A DNA stretch of 64,000 bases from Paenibacillus artemisiicola (GCF_017652985.1 NZ_JAGGDJ010000016.1:1-64000), one strand, 5' to 3'; positions 25,651-34,057 are shown, counted from the first letter of the stretch. A program made the numbers and translations. The notes: generated by a model from the letters alone, not told the origin.

Positions 25651-25944
25651 ATGGGCGTGAAGCATGCGAGAGAATACGAGGATATTTTGGTGGAATTGAA
25701 GGACGCGATGCATTCGATCGGGGACGGTTACTTGTTCTTCGAGATGGAGACGGCGGAATGGGAGGAGCTCGGCGAGACGGAGCGGCTCGATCTGATGGAA
25801 GCGCTCGCGGACGACGTGTTCTACGCGCTCGGCGAGGATCCGGTGCTGCGCGTGGGCCAGGGCGTGGTCACGTACCGGCCGAAGCATCATATCATCGAGG
25901 TGTCCGTGGACGAGAAGGAGAGCCGGATCATCCGGTTGATCTAA
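25651..25944 (+). CDS. Conserved hypothetical protein
   Basis: 97-aa acidic protein, no signal or membrane segment. It starts with a helical part (REYEDILVELKDAMHSIG), continues through an acidic middle (EMETAEWEELGETERLDLMEALADDVFYALGE) and ends in strands (GVVTYRPKHHIIEVSVDEKESRIIRLI). I cannot assign a family. AGGCAGGCGG about 7 bases before ATG supports translation. It is followed 27 bases later by the pterin dehydratase gene and probably shares its transcript. Confidence 0.75.
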   Translation: MGVKHAREYEDILVELKDAMHSIGDGYLFFEMETAEWEELGETERLDLMEALADDVFYALGEDPVLRVGQGVVTYRPKHHIIEVSVDEKESRIIRLI

Positions 25945-25971
25945 GCCTGAAGACGGGGAAGGTGAGGCGGC

Positions 25972-26286
25972 ATGGCTAAGCTGGAGAAGCTGCCGGCGGA
26001 GGCGGCGGACCGGGCGCTCGCCGGGCTGGAGGGCTGGACGCGGGAGGACGGGAAATGGATCGCGGGCAGCTATCGGTTCGCCGGCTTTCCCGCCGCGATC
26101 GCGTTCGTCGGGCGGATCGCCGAGATCGCCGAGGAGCTGAATCATCATCCGTTCATCGCGATCGATTACAAGAAGGTGACGCTGCGCCTGACGACGTGGC
26201 ATGCCGGAGGCTTGACGGAGCTGGACTTTCAGTCCGCGGAGCGCTATAACGAGATGTACCGAGCGTCGATTGCCGAGAACCGGTGA
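25972..26286 (+). CDS. phhB: 4a-hydroxytetrahydrobiopterin dehydratase
   Basis: 104-aa PCD/DCoH family enzyme that dehydrates 4a-hydroxy-tetrahydropterin to regenerate the pterin cofactor. The core motif NHHPFIAIDYKKVTLRLTTW contains the histidines of the active site, and GGLTELDF ends the domain. W..EDGKWIAGSYRFAGFPAAIAFV also fits. No aromatic amino acid hydroxylase gene is in the window. Ribosome site GAAGGTGAGG is 5-6 bases before ATG. A short hairpin with T run overlaps the stop. Confidence 0.92.
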   Translation: MAKLEKLPAEAADRALAGLEGWTREDGKWIAGSYRFAGFPAAIAFVGRIAEIAEELNHHPFIAIDYKKVTLRLTTWHAGGLTELDFQSAERYNEMYRASIAENR

Positions 26287-26299
26287 TCGGCGTTTTTTT
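26271..26299 (+). terminator. Short terminator overlapping the dehydratase stop
   Basis: GCCGA / TCGGC stem with a 10-base loop followed by GTTTTTTT. Confidence 0.55.
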
Positions 26300-26446
26300 G
26301 GGGAGGCGGCGGCGTCTTGCCGGACGAGGAGGCGCGCCGGGTTGCGGGGGAGTTCGTGCTGGACGCGGCGGAGCGGAGACGCGGAGGGGTAGAAGCGTAG
26401 ATGCGTAGAAGCGTGATAGCCCGGGCCGGGCGCCGGCCCGGCGCAT

Positions 26447-26490
26447 AAGAAAAGCCCGCGGCTGGCGCAAGGGCGCGGCGGCGGGCTCGG
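26447..26490 (-). terminator. Terminator of the DUF378 gene
   Basis: On the minus strand AGCCCGC / GCGGGCT with a GC-rich loop, followed by TTTCTT, about 40 bases after the DUF378 stop. Confidence 0.65.
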
Positions 26491-26525
26491 CTATGCATGC
26501 CGACGAATGACAGCGGGCAATTTTC

Positions 26526-26729
26526 TTATTCTTCCGCGGACACCTTCGAGAAGAACGACAGGCTGTAAAGTGCTGCCAGACCGACAATAATGTACACGAT
26601 TTTCGCCCCGACGGAATCTGATCCATCAAAAATCTCCGAAACGACATCATACTCAAAGAGCCCCACGATGAGCCAGTTCAGACCGCCGAGAATGAGCACA
26701 ATCAAGCTGATGATGTTCAAAACTTTCAC
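26526..26729 (-). CDS. DUF378 family small membrane protein
   Basis: 67 aa with two membrane helices: LNIISLIVLILGGLNWLIVGLF and AKIVYIIVGLAALYSLSFF. The GGLNWLIVGLF signature is that of DUF378 (YuzA-like) proteins, of unknown role and often induced under stress in Bacillus. Start is GTG 26729 with AAGGAGGCGGATCCA upstream, a perfect site at the right distance. Monocistronic. Confidence 0.9.
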   Translation of the reverse strand: MKVLNIISLIVLILGGLNWLIVGLFEYDVVSEIFDGSDSVGAKIVYIIVGLAALYSLSFFSKVSAEE

Positions 26730-26846
26730 TGGATCCGCCTCCTTGTTGTCACTGGCTGTGACATTATTACGGTTATGCGGCGGAGCGGGATTTTAGCACG
26801 TTTTCGTATTGTAAATTCGGAACACGCGCTCGTTGGACGGGCGTCC

Positions 26847-27359
26847 TTAGAGCCCTTCCTCGGGCAAGTAGCACATGCAGTAGACTTCGACGACCCCGGT
26901 ATGCGTCTGCTTCCCGTACGTGTCGGCGATGACGAAGCCCGCCCGCTGGTAGGTGCGAATCGCGCGGACGTTCCAGGTGTGCACCTCGAGGTCGATCTCG
27001 TCGTGCGGCGCGCGGCGGATCGCTTCCGCCACGATGGCTTTCACGAACGGGACGCCGAGCCCGCGGTCGCACAGGTCCGGGCGGAGGCCGAGACCGATGC
27101 GCGTCAATCCGAGCAGCGGGAAGAACTGCGCGAAGCCGACGAACTCGCCGCTTTCGTCCAGGACGGCGGCGTACTGCCGGTTGCGGACGCCGGGATCGCC
27201 GAACTCCATGCCGAGCTCCAGCATGACCTGCCAGGAGGTCCAGTTATAGAAGTCGAAGGGCGGCTCGTAGCGCCAGGTCGAGAGCTGCTCGGCCAGCTCC
27301 TCCGTGAGCGGCGCGACGCGGAAGCGGGGCGGATGGGCATTCGGTTGCGGGTGGGCCAT
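26847..27359 (-). CDS. GNAT family N-acetyltransferase
   Basis: 170-aa RimJ/RimL-like acetyltransferase. Motif A region GLGLRPDLCDRGLGVPFVKAIVAEA contains the acetyl-CoA pyrophosphate loop (RGLGVPF in place of the commoner RGxGxG), and VHTWNVRAIRTYQRAGFV is the hallmark motif B. N-terminal part has aromatic-rich WRYEPPFDFYNWTSW. Start is ATG 27359 with GGAGGAGACG about 9 bases upstream; the frame extends to 27443 with an Arg-rich run unlike the family. Substrate unknown. Confidence 0.87.
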   Translation of the reverse strand: MAHPQPNAHPPRFRVAPLTEELAEQLSTWRYEPPFDFYNWTSWQVMLELGMEFGDPGVRNRQYAAVLDESGEFVGFAQFFPLLGLTRIGLGLRPDLCDRGLGVPFVKAIVAEAIRRAPHDEIDLEVHTWNVRAIRTYQRAGFVIADTYGKQTHTGVVEVYCMCYLPEEGL

Positions 27360-27723
27360 GACGTTCGTCTCCTCGGCGGCAGCGGGGCGGCCTCGCGGGG
27401 GGCGAGAACGGCTCCGGCGCAAATGCGAATATAGTTCCTTCATACTACCAAATCCGGCGGGACGAGGAAAGCGGGACGGGCAACCCGGGAGCGGAATCGG
27501 AATGAAGTCGAGACTAAGGCGGGGACAAAGCCGGGGAAAGCCAGAATGAAACCGAGATGAAATGCGGATAGAAACGGGGGATATTCAGATCGGGAACAGG
27601 TCAAAATCGGAAAAAAGACGCCCGCGGGGAGCGGGCGTCTTCGGCTGTCGCGCAAGCGGATCCGCCCCTAGGCGGCGAATCGGCGGCTGGTGCGGCAGCG
27701 CGGATGGATGGCGGAGCGGCGGA
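27360..27723. other. Intergenic region
   Basis: 364 bases with no supported gene: the GNAT start region, a purine-rich stretch with GGGACAAAGCCGGGG-like loose repeats, and the terminator for the next minus-strand gene (27611-27642). Confidence 0.55.
27611..27642 (-). terminator. Terminator of secreted CYTH-like gene
   Basis: AAGACGCCCGC / GCGGGCGTCTT hairpin; the minus strand runs into TTTTTT. About 80 bases after the stop at 27724. Confidence 0.85.
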
Positions 27724-28587
27724 TTAGTAGCGATCCATGATCAGCTGCGTTTTCAGTGAATCCTGGGCGAGGAACCAGCCCTTGCTTTGCAGGAAGCTGA
27801 TCAGCTGGTCATGCTTCGTGGACGCCGTCGACGCGCTGTCCGTCTTGAAGGATGCCTCGACGACGTATTCCGTGCCCGTCCCGGCGGCGTTCTTGATCGG
27901 CCAGACTTCGATGTACAGCTTGAGGCCGCTCCAGGTGCCCTCGGAACGCTTGGCAAGGACGGGGCCGAAGTAACGGGAATCTTCCAGGTTGTCCGTGCCC
28001 CAGTCATTGTTCAGCCAGTCGTTGAACTTGTCCGGCGCGTTGTTGACCATCAGGCTGCGGGCGTCGCCGATCGACGGCAGGTCCATGCCGCTGTAGCCGG
28101 ATTTGCTGCCGCTCTTCGTGCGGGTGATGCTGAGCGTCTTCTTCTGGTAGCCCCACTCGACCTGCGCCTCGTAGTTGTCGTCGCCGCTGTCGAAGCCGTC
28201 ATTGTTCGCTTGCGTCAGCGCGGCGTTGATGTCGTTGTTCGTAATCGTGTAGCGCTTCTTGTAGCTGAGCTCGAAGTCGTCTTCGCCTTCCGTCTTGCGG
28301 ATGCGCGGGCTCCAGCCGTTGTTGTAGATCTCCTTGCTGTTTGTGTCGAGGAACGCGACGTTCATCTTCGTGACCGTGGTCGGCATCGCGAACGTGCTGA
28401 GGACGGTGCTCGTCAGCTTGAAGTCCGGGCCGAGCACGGCGCTCGGATTCAGCAGCAGCTTTACCTCGTAATCCGGCACCATGTTGCTTGCCGCGTGCGC
28501 GGGCGTCGGGGCGACGCCCGCTTCCGTGACGAGCGATGCGCCCAGGGCGACGATGACGGCGGCCGTACCTAACATGCGTTTGAACAT
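27724..28587 (-). CDS. Secreted protein with possible CYTH-like domain
   Basis: 287 aa. The signal peptide (KRMLGTAAVIVALGASLV) ends near AHAASN, so the protein is exported without an anchor. The segment starting YEVKLLLNP, then VAFLDTNSKEIYNNGWSPRIRKTEGEDDFELSYKKRYTI, follows the CYTH/triphosphate-tunnel pattern: an ExK-like start, FxDT..xLxxxGWSxRxRK, then an alternating-charge K-x-R strand. Secreted CYTH proteins are uncommon, so this is inference from pattern. Start ATG 28587 has AGAGGAG about 7 bases upstream; an upstream start at 28623 is worse. It has its own terminator. Confidence 0.75.
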   Translation of the reverse strand: MFKRMLGTAAVIVALGASLVTEAGVAPTPAHAASNMVPDYEVKLLLNPSAVLGPDFKLTSTVLSTFAMPTTVTKMNVAFLDTNSKEIYNNGWSPRIRKTEGEDDFELSYKKRYTITNNDINAALTQANNDGFDSGDDNYEAQVEWGYQKKTLSITRTKSGSKSGYSGMDLPSIGDARSLMVNNAPDKFNDWLNNDWGTDNLEDSRYFGPVLAKRSEGTWSGLKLYIEVWPIKNAAGTGTEYVVEASFKTDSASTASTKHDQLISFLQSKGWFLAQDSLKTQLIMDRY

Positions 28588-28788
28588 AAATTCATCTCCT
28601 CTATCGATTGTTGGCCCTTTCAAGGCCCGTTATGATCGTAGGGGAGTTTTGTTAACGGATCCTCTATGGAAGATATAGGAATTGTAAAGGTTTTCAGGGG
28701 AGTTGGGAAAGGCGGCCGCGATGCGCGCATCCCCCCGAATGCGGTATAATGCAGCTAAGGACAAGTTAGGAAAGGCGGATTGAATGAA

Positions 28789-29640
28789 TTGAATTCCATC
28801 GTATCGTTAAAATGGCTGCTGGCCCGCATGTATGAAGCCGACATCGTGATCGTCGACTGCCGGTTCCAGCTCGGCAAGCCGGCCTCCGGCCGCGAGGCCT
28901 ACGAAGAAGCGCATATCCCGGGGGCCGTGTACCTGGACCTCGAGAAGGACCTGTCGGCGCCGATCGAGGCGCACGGCGGACGCCATCCGCTGCCGGACAT
29001 CGCGCAGCTGACGGGCACGTTCAGCCGGGCCGGCATCGGCAACGACAAGCGCGTCGTCGCGTACGACGATCAGGGCGGCGCGATGGCGTCGCGGCTCTGG
29101 TGGCTGCTCAAGTACCTCGGACATGAGGAGGTCTACGTGCTGGACGAAGGCTTCACGGCGTGGAAGAATGCCGGATTCCCGGTCAATGCCGAGCAGCGGA
29201 CGCTCATCCCGTCGCCGTTCTTCGCGACGGTGCAGCATAACCTGCTCGTGGAGATGGACGAGGTGCGCGAGAAGCTGGGCCATGCCGACGTGACGCTCAT
29301 CGACTCGCGCGAAGCGCCGCGCTACCGCGGCGAGGTCGAGCCGCTCGACCGCAAGGCCGGCCATATCCCGGGCGCGCGCAACCGCTTCTGGGCCGAGGGC
29401 CGCGGCGCCGACGGCAAGTGGAAGGACGCCGAAGCGCAGGCGGCGCGGTTCGAAGGGCTGGACAAGGACCGCGAGACCATCGTGTACTGCGGCTCGGGCG
29501 TGACGGCGTGCCCGAACGTGCTGGCGCTGCGGGAAGCGGGCTTTACGAACGTGCGGTTGTATGCGGGGAGCTGGAGCGATTGGATTAGCTATGAAGGGAA
29601 TCCGATCGCGACGGGTGAAGAGGATCGAGAAGACGAATAG
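28789..29640 (+). CDS. Sulfurtransferase (tandem rhodanese, SseA-like)
   Basis: 283 aa made of two rhodanese domains. The first (about 1-130) lacks the catalytic cysteine and has VIVDCRFQLGKPASGREAYEEAHIPGAVYLDLEKDL. The second (about 155-275) carries the active loop YCGSGVTACPN with the persulfide-forming cysteine. CGSGVTA is the 3-mercaptopyruvate sulfurtransferase type loop rather than the CRxGx[R/T] of thiosulfate enzymes. Start is TTG 28789 (MNSIVSLKWLLA) about 10 bases after AGGAAAGGCGG; TTG 28780 lies too close. TATAAT at 28745-28750 may be the -10 box. Confidence 0.9.
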   Translation: MNSIVSLKWLLARMYEADIVIVDCRFQLGKPASGREAYEEAHIPGAVYLDLEKDLSAPIEAHGGRHPLPDIAQLTGTFSRAGIGNDKRVVAYDDQGGAMASRLWWLLKYLGHEEVYVLDEGFTAWKNAGFPVNAEQRTLIPSPFFATVQHNLLVEMDEVREKLGHADVTLIDSREAPRYRGEVEPLDRKAGHIPGARNRFWAEGRGADGKWKDAEAQAARFEGLDKDRETIVYCGSGVTACPNVLALREAGFTNVRLYAGSWSDWISYEGNPIATGEEDREDE

Positions 29641-29657
29641 CAGGACTTTTAATGACG

Positions 29658-29701
29658 AATACACCGCCATTTTGCCCAAAGGCTCTGGCGGTGTATTTTT
29701 A
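29658..29701 (+). terminator. Terminator after sulfurtransferase
   Basis: ATACACCGCCA / TGGCGGTGTAT hairpin followed by TTTTTAT. Confidence 0.85.
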
Positions 29702-29794
29702 TGCCCCGAAGTCAACAGGGAGTCAACAATGCGGGCTTGAAGATTATTGCGCGAATTCATGCCGTAAGTGACGGCGAAAAATAGGAGGTATGTA

Positions 29795-30376
29795 TTACAA
29801 CACTACACTAAACATATAAGCGGTGCTGGGTTTATCGAATCCATCGAGGAACACTTCTGCCATCCAGTATTTGTCCGGGTATGGAATACCGACGCCTTGA
29901 CCCAGTATGATATTGCGGGTGACATCATACATTCTGCCGCCATCGGTGCCTTCATCATCGTGCATAGCATCAATATCGCCGGAGAAAGTGGCAAATGCAA
30001 ATTTGGGAAGATACGGCAGACCGGGTTTATCCGCGTATTCAGACGTAAAGTCAACATGCATAAAACCTTCCGGCACCGGGGTGTCAGCCTCCATAAATCG
30101 CCCCCAAAGACCATGCCAAGGCTCAACATCGACCCCTCGTCCGTAATGATGTCCAAGCAGAACATCATGGTCAAAGCCGGATTTATACGAAGTCAAAGCA
30201 TGGAGTGTGCTTACTACATTCTTGAGGCCTGCTTTCTTCTTCTCGTGATATTCTTCGTCAGTATCGCTGTGAAATAGGCGATCATCCACGCCAATAAAGC
30301 GCATTGCCGGCATTTGCTTGTAATCGAAATTGTCAACTTTGAAACCAGCTTGTTGACGTTTTACCGTATCGGGCAT
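29795..30376 (-). CDS. GyrI/effector-binding-like domain protein (tentative)
   Basis: 193 aa, soluble. The stretch MPAMRFIGVDD, then HHYGRGVDVE, VPEGFMHVDF, PKFAFATFSGDID and KYWMAEVFLDGFDKPSTAYMFSVVL follow the order of the GyrI-like (AraC effector-binding) fold: two beta-alpha-beta-beta halves with a conserved E in the last helix region. It lacks a DNA-binding domain. Start ATG 30376 overlaps the stop of the upstream gene by 16 bases, so the pair is translationally coupled. Base composition is lower in G+C than neighbours, suggesting transfer. An alternative start is TTG 30382. Confidence 0.5.
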   Translation of the reverse strand: MPDTVKRQQAGFKVDNFDYKQMPAMRFIGVDDRLFHSDTDEEYHEKKKAGLKNVVSTLHALTSYKSGFDHDVLLGHHYGRGVDVEPWHGLWGRFMEADTPVPEGFMHVDFTSEYADKPGLPYLPKFAFATFSGDIDAMHDDEGTDGGRMYDVTRNIILGQGVGIPYPDKYWMAEVFLDGFDKPSTAYMFSVVL

Positions 30377-30918
30377 AAACAAGCACCAATGTACTTGGTA
30401 TCACAGTTTTTCAGATGATTGATATACCCGAATATATCGACGCTATCTGTGCCAGTTTGCCCTGTCTTGCCGCCTGCTACTTGTTGTCGCACATTGCGTT
30501 CGCGCATAGCGGTAAAATCGGTGAACATTCTTGTAACCTCTTGGGAAAGCCGCGCATCCAAATGTACGCCGGATAATTCCCTGTCAAAATCGTCCAACGC
30601 CTTAAACACGGGCGCATTGACCACGCCAGATGGTTCAAGCTCCTTTAAATACAGGCGAAGTCGGGCATTTTGTTCTTGGAAGCGCGCTAAGACGCCTTGC
30701 ACTAAGATTTGCTCGTTTTCAGCCAGCTTTTCTTCCGTCCATTCCGAATCATCCATTAACCAGCTTGTAAGCTCATCAAATACGCCTGGATTCTTCCCTC
30801 TTGCTTTTCCGGCCCACCCGACAATCCGGTTATACTTATCGGCGGCAGTTTCATCCTGCTGCTTGTCGATGTCGTTCCAATCCACCCAAATAAATTCGTC
30901 CACAAGCCGATATGGCAT
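30361..30918 (-). CDS. Hypothetical protein, first gene of low-G+C pair
   Basis: 185-aa hydrophilic, mostly helical protein (PYRLVDEFIWVDWNDIDKQQDETAADKYN.. and ..LARFQEQNARLRLYLKELEP). It ends with two cysteine-bearing segments, NHLKNCDTKY and GACLCPIR. No family recognised. Start ATG 30918 with AGGGGGGATTT about 6 bases upstream; the frame extends to 31032 without a better site. Coupled by overlap to a GyrI-like gene. Both lie in a lower-G+C segment (about 29700-31050), unlike the surrounding chromosome. Confidence 0.6.
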   Translation of the reverse strand: MPYRLVDEFIWVDWNDIDKQQDETAADKYNRIVGWAGKARGKNPGVFDELTSWLMDDSEWTEEKLAENEQILVQGVLARFQEQNARLRLYLKELEPSGVVNAPVFKALDDFDRELSGVHLDARLSQEVTRMFTDFTAMRERNVRQQVAGGKTGQTGTDSVDIFGYINHLKNCDTKYIGACLCPIR

Positions 30919-31274
30919 GCTAAATCCCCCCTGTATGGTGAAATTAATAGACAGCGGATGAAAGTTACGCGATACGTCTCTCTTAAAAAGGTTTCTACCT
31001 ATGAATTTGCAACAACAAGATAAGGAAGTCAATTCCTAAATATATAAGGAATGGAAAAAAGTCGCCACGGGAGAAGAGTAAGCGGCGAGCGGGCGTTTTG
31101 CGACGCGGATTCGGGGCTGCGACTGGTTGCCGGCGGGGCAGGCTGTCGCGGCCCTTTTTGGATTTTCCGTTCAAAGCTAATATACTCCACGGTCCCCGAC
31201 ATTTTATCCCGCCCCATCGGCGATCAATCATGGTACTATGAAATAGGATTCAAGAGGACAAGGAGGGTTACATT
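30919..31274. other. Intergenic region between low-G+C pair and TMEM175-like gene
   Basis: 356 bases without a supported gene. Left part is A+T-rich and probably holds the promoter of the minus-strand pair; right part has GC-rich, degenerate coding-like DNA on both strands with no ribosome site. Confidence 0.5.
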
Positions 31275-31850
31275 CTGAAAGCAAACCGGATGGAGGCCTT
31301 CAGCGACGGCGTGTTGGCCATCATTATCACGATTATGGTGCTGGAATTCAAAGTGCCGGAAGGCCATAATTGGCACGCGCTCTTCGCGTTAGGACCGAAA
31401 ATCGTCAGCTATATTTTCAGTTTCGTCTACGTCGGCATCTACTGGAACAATCATCATCATCTGCTGCACATGGTTCGCAAAATGAACGGGCAATTAATGT
31501 GGCTGAATCTGCTGCTGCTCTTCTGGCTGTCCCTGGTGCCGTTCACGACCGCGTGGATGGGGGAAAGCCGTTTTGCCGCTACGCCTACGGCGCTCTATGG
31601 GATGATTCTGCTATTCTCGGCCGTCTCGTACCGGTTTCTTCATCTGGCCATCTTGAAGCAGCATGACGCTTCGTTCGCCGCGGCGATCGGCAATGGCTGG
31701 AAGGTGAAATTATCCCCGCTGTTCTACTTGGCCTCGGTGGGGACGGCGTACATCAGTACGTGGATATCCGGCTTCTTGATTGTCCTCGTGGCCGTCATGT
31801 GGCTTGTGCCGGATAAGCGAATCGAGCATGCTATGGGAGACGGCGGATAA
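31275..31850 (+). CDS. TMEM175 family (DUF1211) membrane protein
   Basis: 191 aa with about five or six TM helices. The family signature RMEAFSDGVLAIIITIMVLE (FSDGVxAIxxT, the pore-lining filter of bacterial TMEM175 potassium channels) lies at the N terminus, and YWNNHHHLLHMV matches the conserved helix 2-3 region. One repeat per chain, so a tetramer is expected. The start is probably non-standard: AAGGAGGG (31260-31267) is 7 bases before CTG 31275 (or ATT 31272), giving the usual MKANRMEAF beginning, whereas the first ATG (31290) sits 22 bases away. Confidence 0.85.
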   Translation: MKANRMEAFSDGVLAIIITIMVLEFKVPEGHNWHALFALGPKIVSYIFSFVYVGIYWNNHHHLLHMVRKMNGQLMWLNLLLLFWLSLVPFTTAWMGESRFAATPTALYGMILLFSAVSYRFLHLAILKQHDASFAAAIGNGWKVKLSPLFYLASVGTAYISTWISGFLIVLVAVMWLVPDKRIEHAMGDGG

Positions 31851-32157
31851 AGCGAGGTCCACATCATCTTGCCTAGAAACACATCGTCCGGGCGGCGTTG
31901 TGCTTCTTTGCGTTGCATGCCCGGCGGCATGGATGGATAACGACTGGGCGGAACCGGAGCTCGGCTTCGAGAGACCGGCGCGGCGTCAAGAATTAACCGG
32001 CTAAATGGTTCATGGCGCGAACCCTTGCGGAGGCAGTGAATTTCTGGGAGGCGAAACAGGATTCCAGCCGCTTCGCGTTGAATTATTTAAACTTAGATGC
32101 GCGCGATGACCGATTATCGTTGGAAACGAACTTATTTCGTGGGAGGCGGCGGCAAGC
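31851..32157. other. Gap with a possible 49-codon gene
   Basis: 307 bases before the S9 peptidase. The only open frame of note is 32012-32161 (listed separately). The left part contains no promoter or hairpin that I can support. Confidence 0.45.
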
Positions 32158-32161
32158 ATGA
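32012..32161 (+). CDS. Possible 49-aa protein overlapping the S9 peptidase start
   Basis: Encodes a 49-residue helical peptide (ARTLAEAVNFWEAKQ..NYLNLDARDDRLSLET..) whose TGA overlaps the ATG of the next gene (ATGA at 32158-32161), as in coupled genes. It has no clear ribosome site and no family. It may be a small leader gene, a gene remnant or chance. Confidence 0.28.
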   Translation: MARTLAEAVNFWEAKQDSSRFALNYLNLDARDDRLSLETNLFRGRRRQA

Positions 32162-33945
32162 TCCAATTTCCGAAACCGGACGTGGAGCAGTTTTTCCAAA
32201 CGTATGTCATTCGCGACTTTGCGGTGGCGAAGGACGAGAAACGGCTGATTTTCAGCAGCAATCTGAACGGCCAGCCCAACCTGTGGGCGATGGATCTGCC
32301 GGATGCGTACCCGTATCCGCTGACGTACAACAACCAGAACGCGAACGCGATCGAGATCGACCCGCGGGGGCGCTTCCTGCTTGCCGGCTTCGACCGGGAC
32401 GGGGACGAAAACTACCATATCTACGCGCTGCCGGCGGAAGGCGGGAATCCGCTCGAGCTGATCGAGGGCACGCCGCAGGAGAAGTTTTATGCCGTGAAGC
32501 TTTCGAAGGACGGCGAGCGTCTCTACTACGTCACCTCGAAGGACAACCCCAACTTCCTGAATGCGCGCGTGCGCCATCTGGCCGCCGGAGAAGACCAGCT
32601 GGTGTACGAAGGCCGCGAACAGCCGACGTTTCTGGAGGCGGTCAGTCCGGACGAGGACAAGTTCGTCGTGGCCAAAACGTTCGCCAACACGCATCAGCTC
32701 GGCATCGTCTTGGCCGGCGGCGAAGAGACGGTCGTATCCCCGAGCCCGGAGCGGGTGCAGGTCAGTCATGATTTCCTCTTCACGGACAACGACACGCTGG
32801 TGTACGTCACCGACGTGAACCGGGACTTTGCCTACGTGATGGCTTATAATCTGGCCACCCGCGCGTATGAGACGGTGTGCGAGTTCGACGGCGAAGCGGT
32901 ATCCGGCGTTAAGTGGCACCAAGCGTCCGGGATGCTGTACGTCTGGACGGAGCGGGGCACGGAGCATCGCATGTACGCGAAACCGCTGGCGGGCGGGGAA
33001 GCCGTGGCGATTCCGCTCCCGGTGGACGTCGTGGAGAAGGCCGTCGTCGCCGACTCCGGCGCGGTGTACATCTTGGGACGCGGCGCCGTGCAGCCGTTCA
33101 ACCTCTACCGCTACGCGGACGGGGAGTGGACGCGGCTGACGCAGAACCGGGTCACCGGCCTTGCCGAGGAGAACCTGGTCTATCCCGACGTCGTGCGGTT
33201 TCCGTCCTTCGACGGGCTCGAGATCGAAGCGCTGCTCTTCAAGGCGAAGGCCGACGTCGCGAACGGGTATACCATCTTCTGGCCGCACGGCGGGCCGCAG
33301 GCATCGGAAGGGAAGTTCTTCCGGGCGATGTTCCAATTCATGCTGGCCTACGGCTATAACATCTTCGCGCCGAATTTCCGGGGCAGCACGGGCTACGGCT
33401 CCGCGTTCGTCAAGCTCGTCGAAGGCGACTGGGGCGAAGGGCCGCGGCTCGACTGCGTGGCGGGGATGGAATGGCTGTTCGAGCAGGGCATCTCGAGCCG
33501 GGACAAGCTGTTCGTCGTGGGCGGCAGCTACGGCGGGTACATGACGCTGCTGCTGGCCGGACGGCATGCGGATTATTTCCGGGCGGCGGTCGATATTTTC
33601 GGGCCGAGCAACCTGTTCACCTTCATCGACTCCGTGCCGGAGGACTGGAAGCCGCTCATGGAACGCTGGCTCGGTCATCCGGAGCGGGATCGGGAGCGGC
33701 TGACGAAGGATTCGCCGATTACGTATTTGCGGCAGATGGTCAAGCCGATGCTGGTCATCCAAGGCGCGAACGACCCGCGGGTCGTGAAGGCCGAATCGGA
33801 CCAGATCGTCGCGGCCTTGCAGGCGCAAGGGACGGACGTCGAGTATCTGGTGCTGGACGACGAGGGGCACGGCTTCTCCAAGCGCGGCAACGAAATCGCC
33901 GTATACCGGCGGATGCTGGCGTTCCTGAACAAGCATCGGGCTTGA
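32158..33945 (+). CDS. S9 family peptidase (prolyl oligopeptidase-like)
   Basis: 595-aa cytoplasmic serine peptidase (no signal peptide). N-terminal ~340 residues form a beta-propeller with repeated strands (e.g. KDEKRLIFSSNLNGQPNLWAMDL). The C-terminal alpha/beta-hydrolase holds the catalytic triad: Ser in GGSYGGYMT, Asp in QGANDPRV and His in DDEGHGFSK. HGGPQASEGKFF supplies the oxyanion HGGP motif. The group cleaves short peptides, often acylaminoacyl or prolyl peptides; specificity is not clear. GGGAGGCGGCGGC about 10 bases before ATG. Confidence 0.93.
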   Translation: MIQFPKPDVEQFFQTYVIRDFAVAKDEKRLIFSSNLNGQPNLWAMDLPDAYPYPLTYNNQNANAIEIDPRGRFLLAGFDRDGDENYHIYALPAEGGNPLELIEGTPQEKFYAVKLSKDGERLYYVTSKDNPNFLNARVRHLAAGEDQLVYEGREQPTFLEAVSPDEDKFVVAKTFANTHQLGIVLAGGEETVVSPSPERVQVSHDFLFTDNDTLVYVTDVNRDFAYVMAYNLATRAYETVCEFDGEAVSGVKWHQASGMLYVWTERGTEHRMYAKPLAGGEAVAIPLPVDVVEKAVVADSGAVYILGRGAVQPFNLYRYADGEWTRLTQNRVTGLAEENLVYPDVVRFPSFDGLEIEALLFKAKADVANGYTIFWPHGGPQASEGKFFRAMFQFMLAYGYNIFAPNFRGSTGYGSAFVKLVEGDWGEGPRLDCVAGMEWLFEQGISSRDKLFVVGGSYGGYMTLLLAGRHADYFRAAVDIFGPSNLFTFIDSVPEDWKPLMERWLGHPERDRERLTKDSPITYLRQMVKPMLVIQGANDPRVVKAESDQIVAALQAQGTDVEYLVLDDEGHGFSKRGNEIAVYRRMLAFLNKHRA

Positions 33946-34000
33946 CTCGCTCGGCGAATCGGCGAGACGCCGAGCGCCATCCGCGCGTCCGCGCAAAAGA

Positions 34001-34047
34001 AGAGACCGGGATGCCCGCCGCGGCGGCTTCCCGGTCTTTTTTTGCCA
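34001..34047 (+). terminator. Terminator after S9 peptidase
   Basis: AGACCGGGATGCCCGCC / GGCGGCTTCCCGGTCT (one bulge), followed by TTTTTTT. Confidence 0.85.
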
Positions 34048-34057
34048 GGCGCTTAGG

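Noticed and set aside
29768..30277. 169-codon plus-strand frame opposite the GyrI-like gene
   Set aside because: The minus frame has family-like motifs, an overlap with its upstream gene and better codon use; the plus frame is antisense to it.
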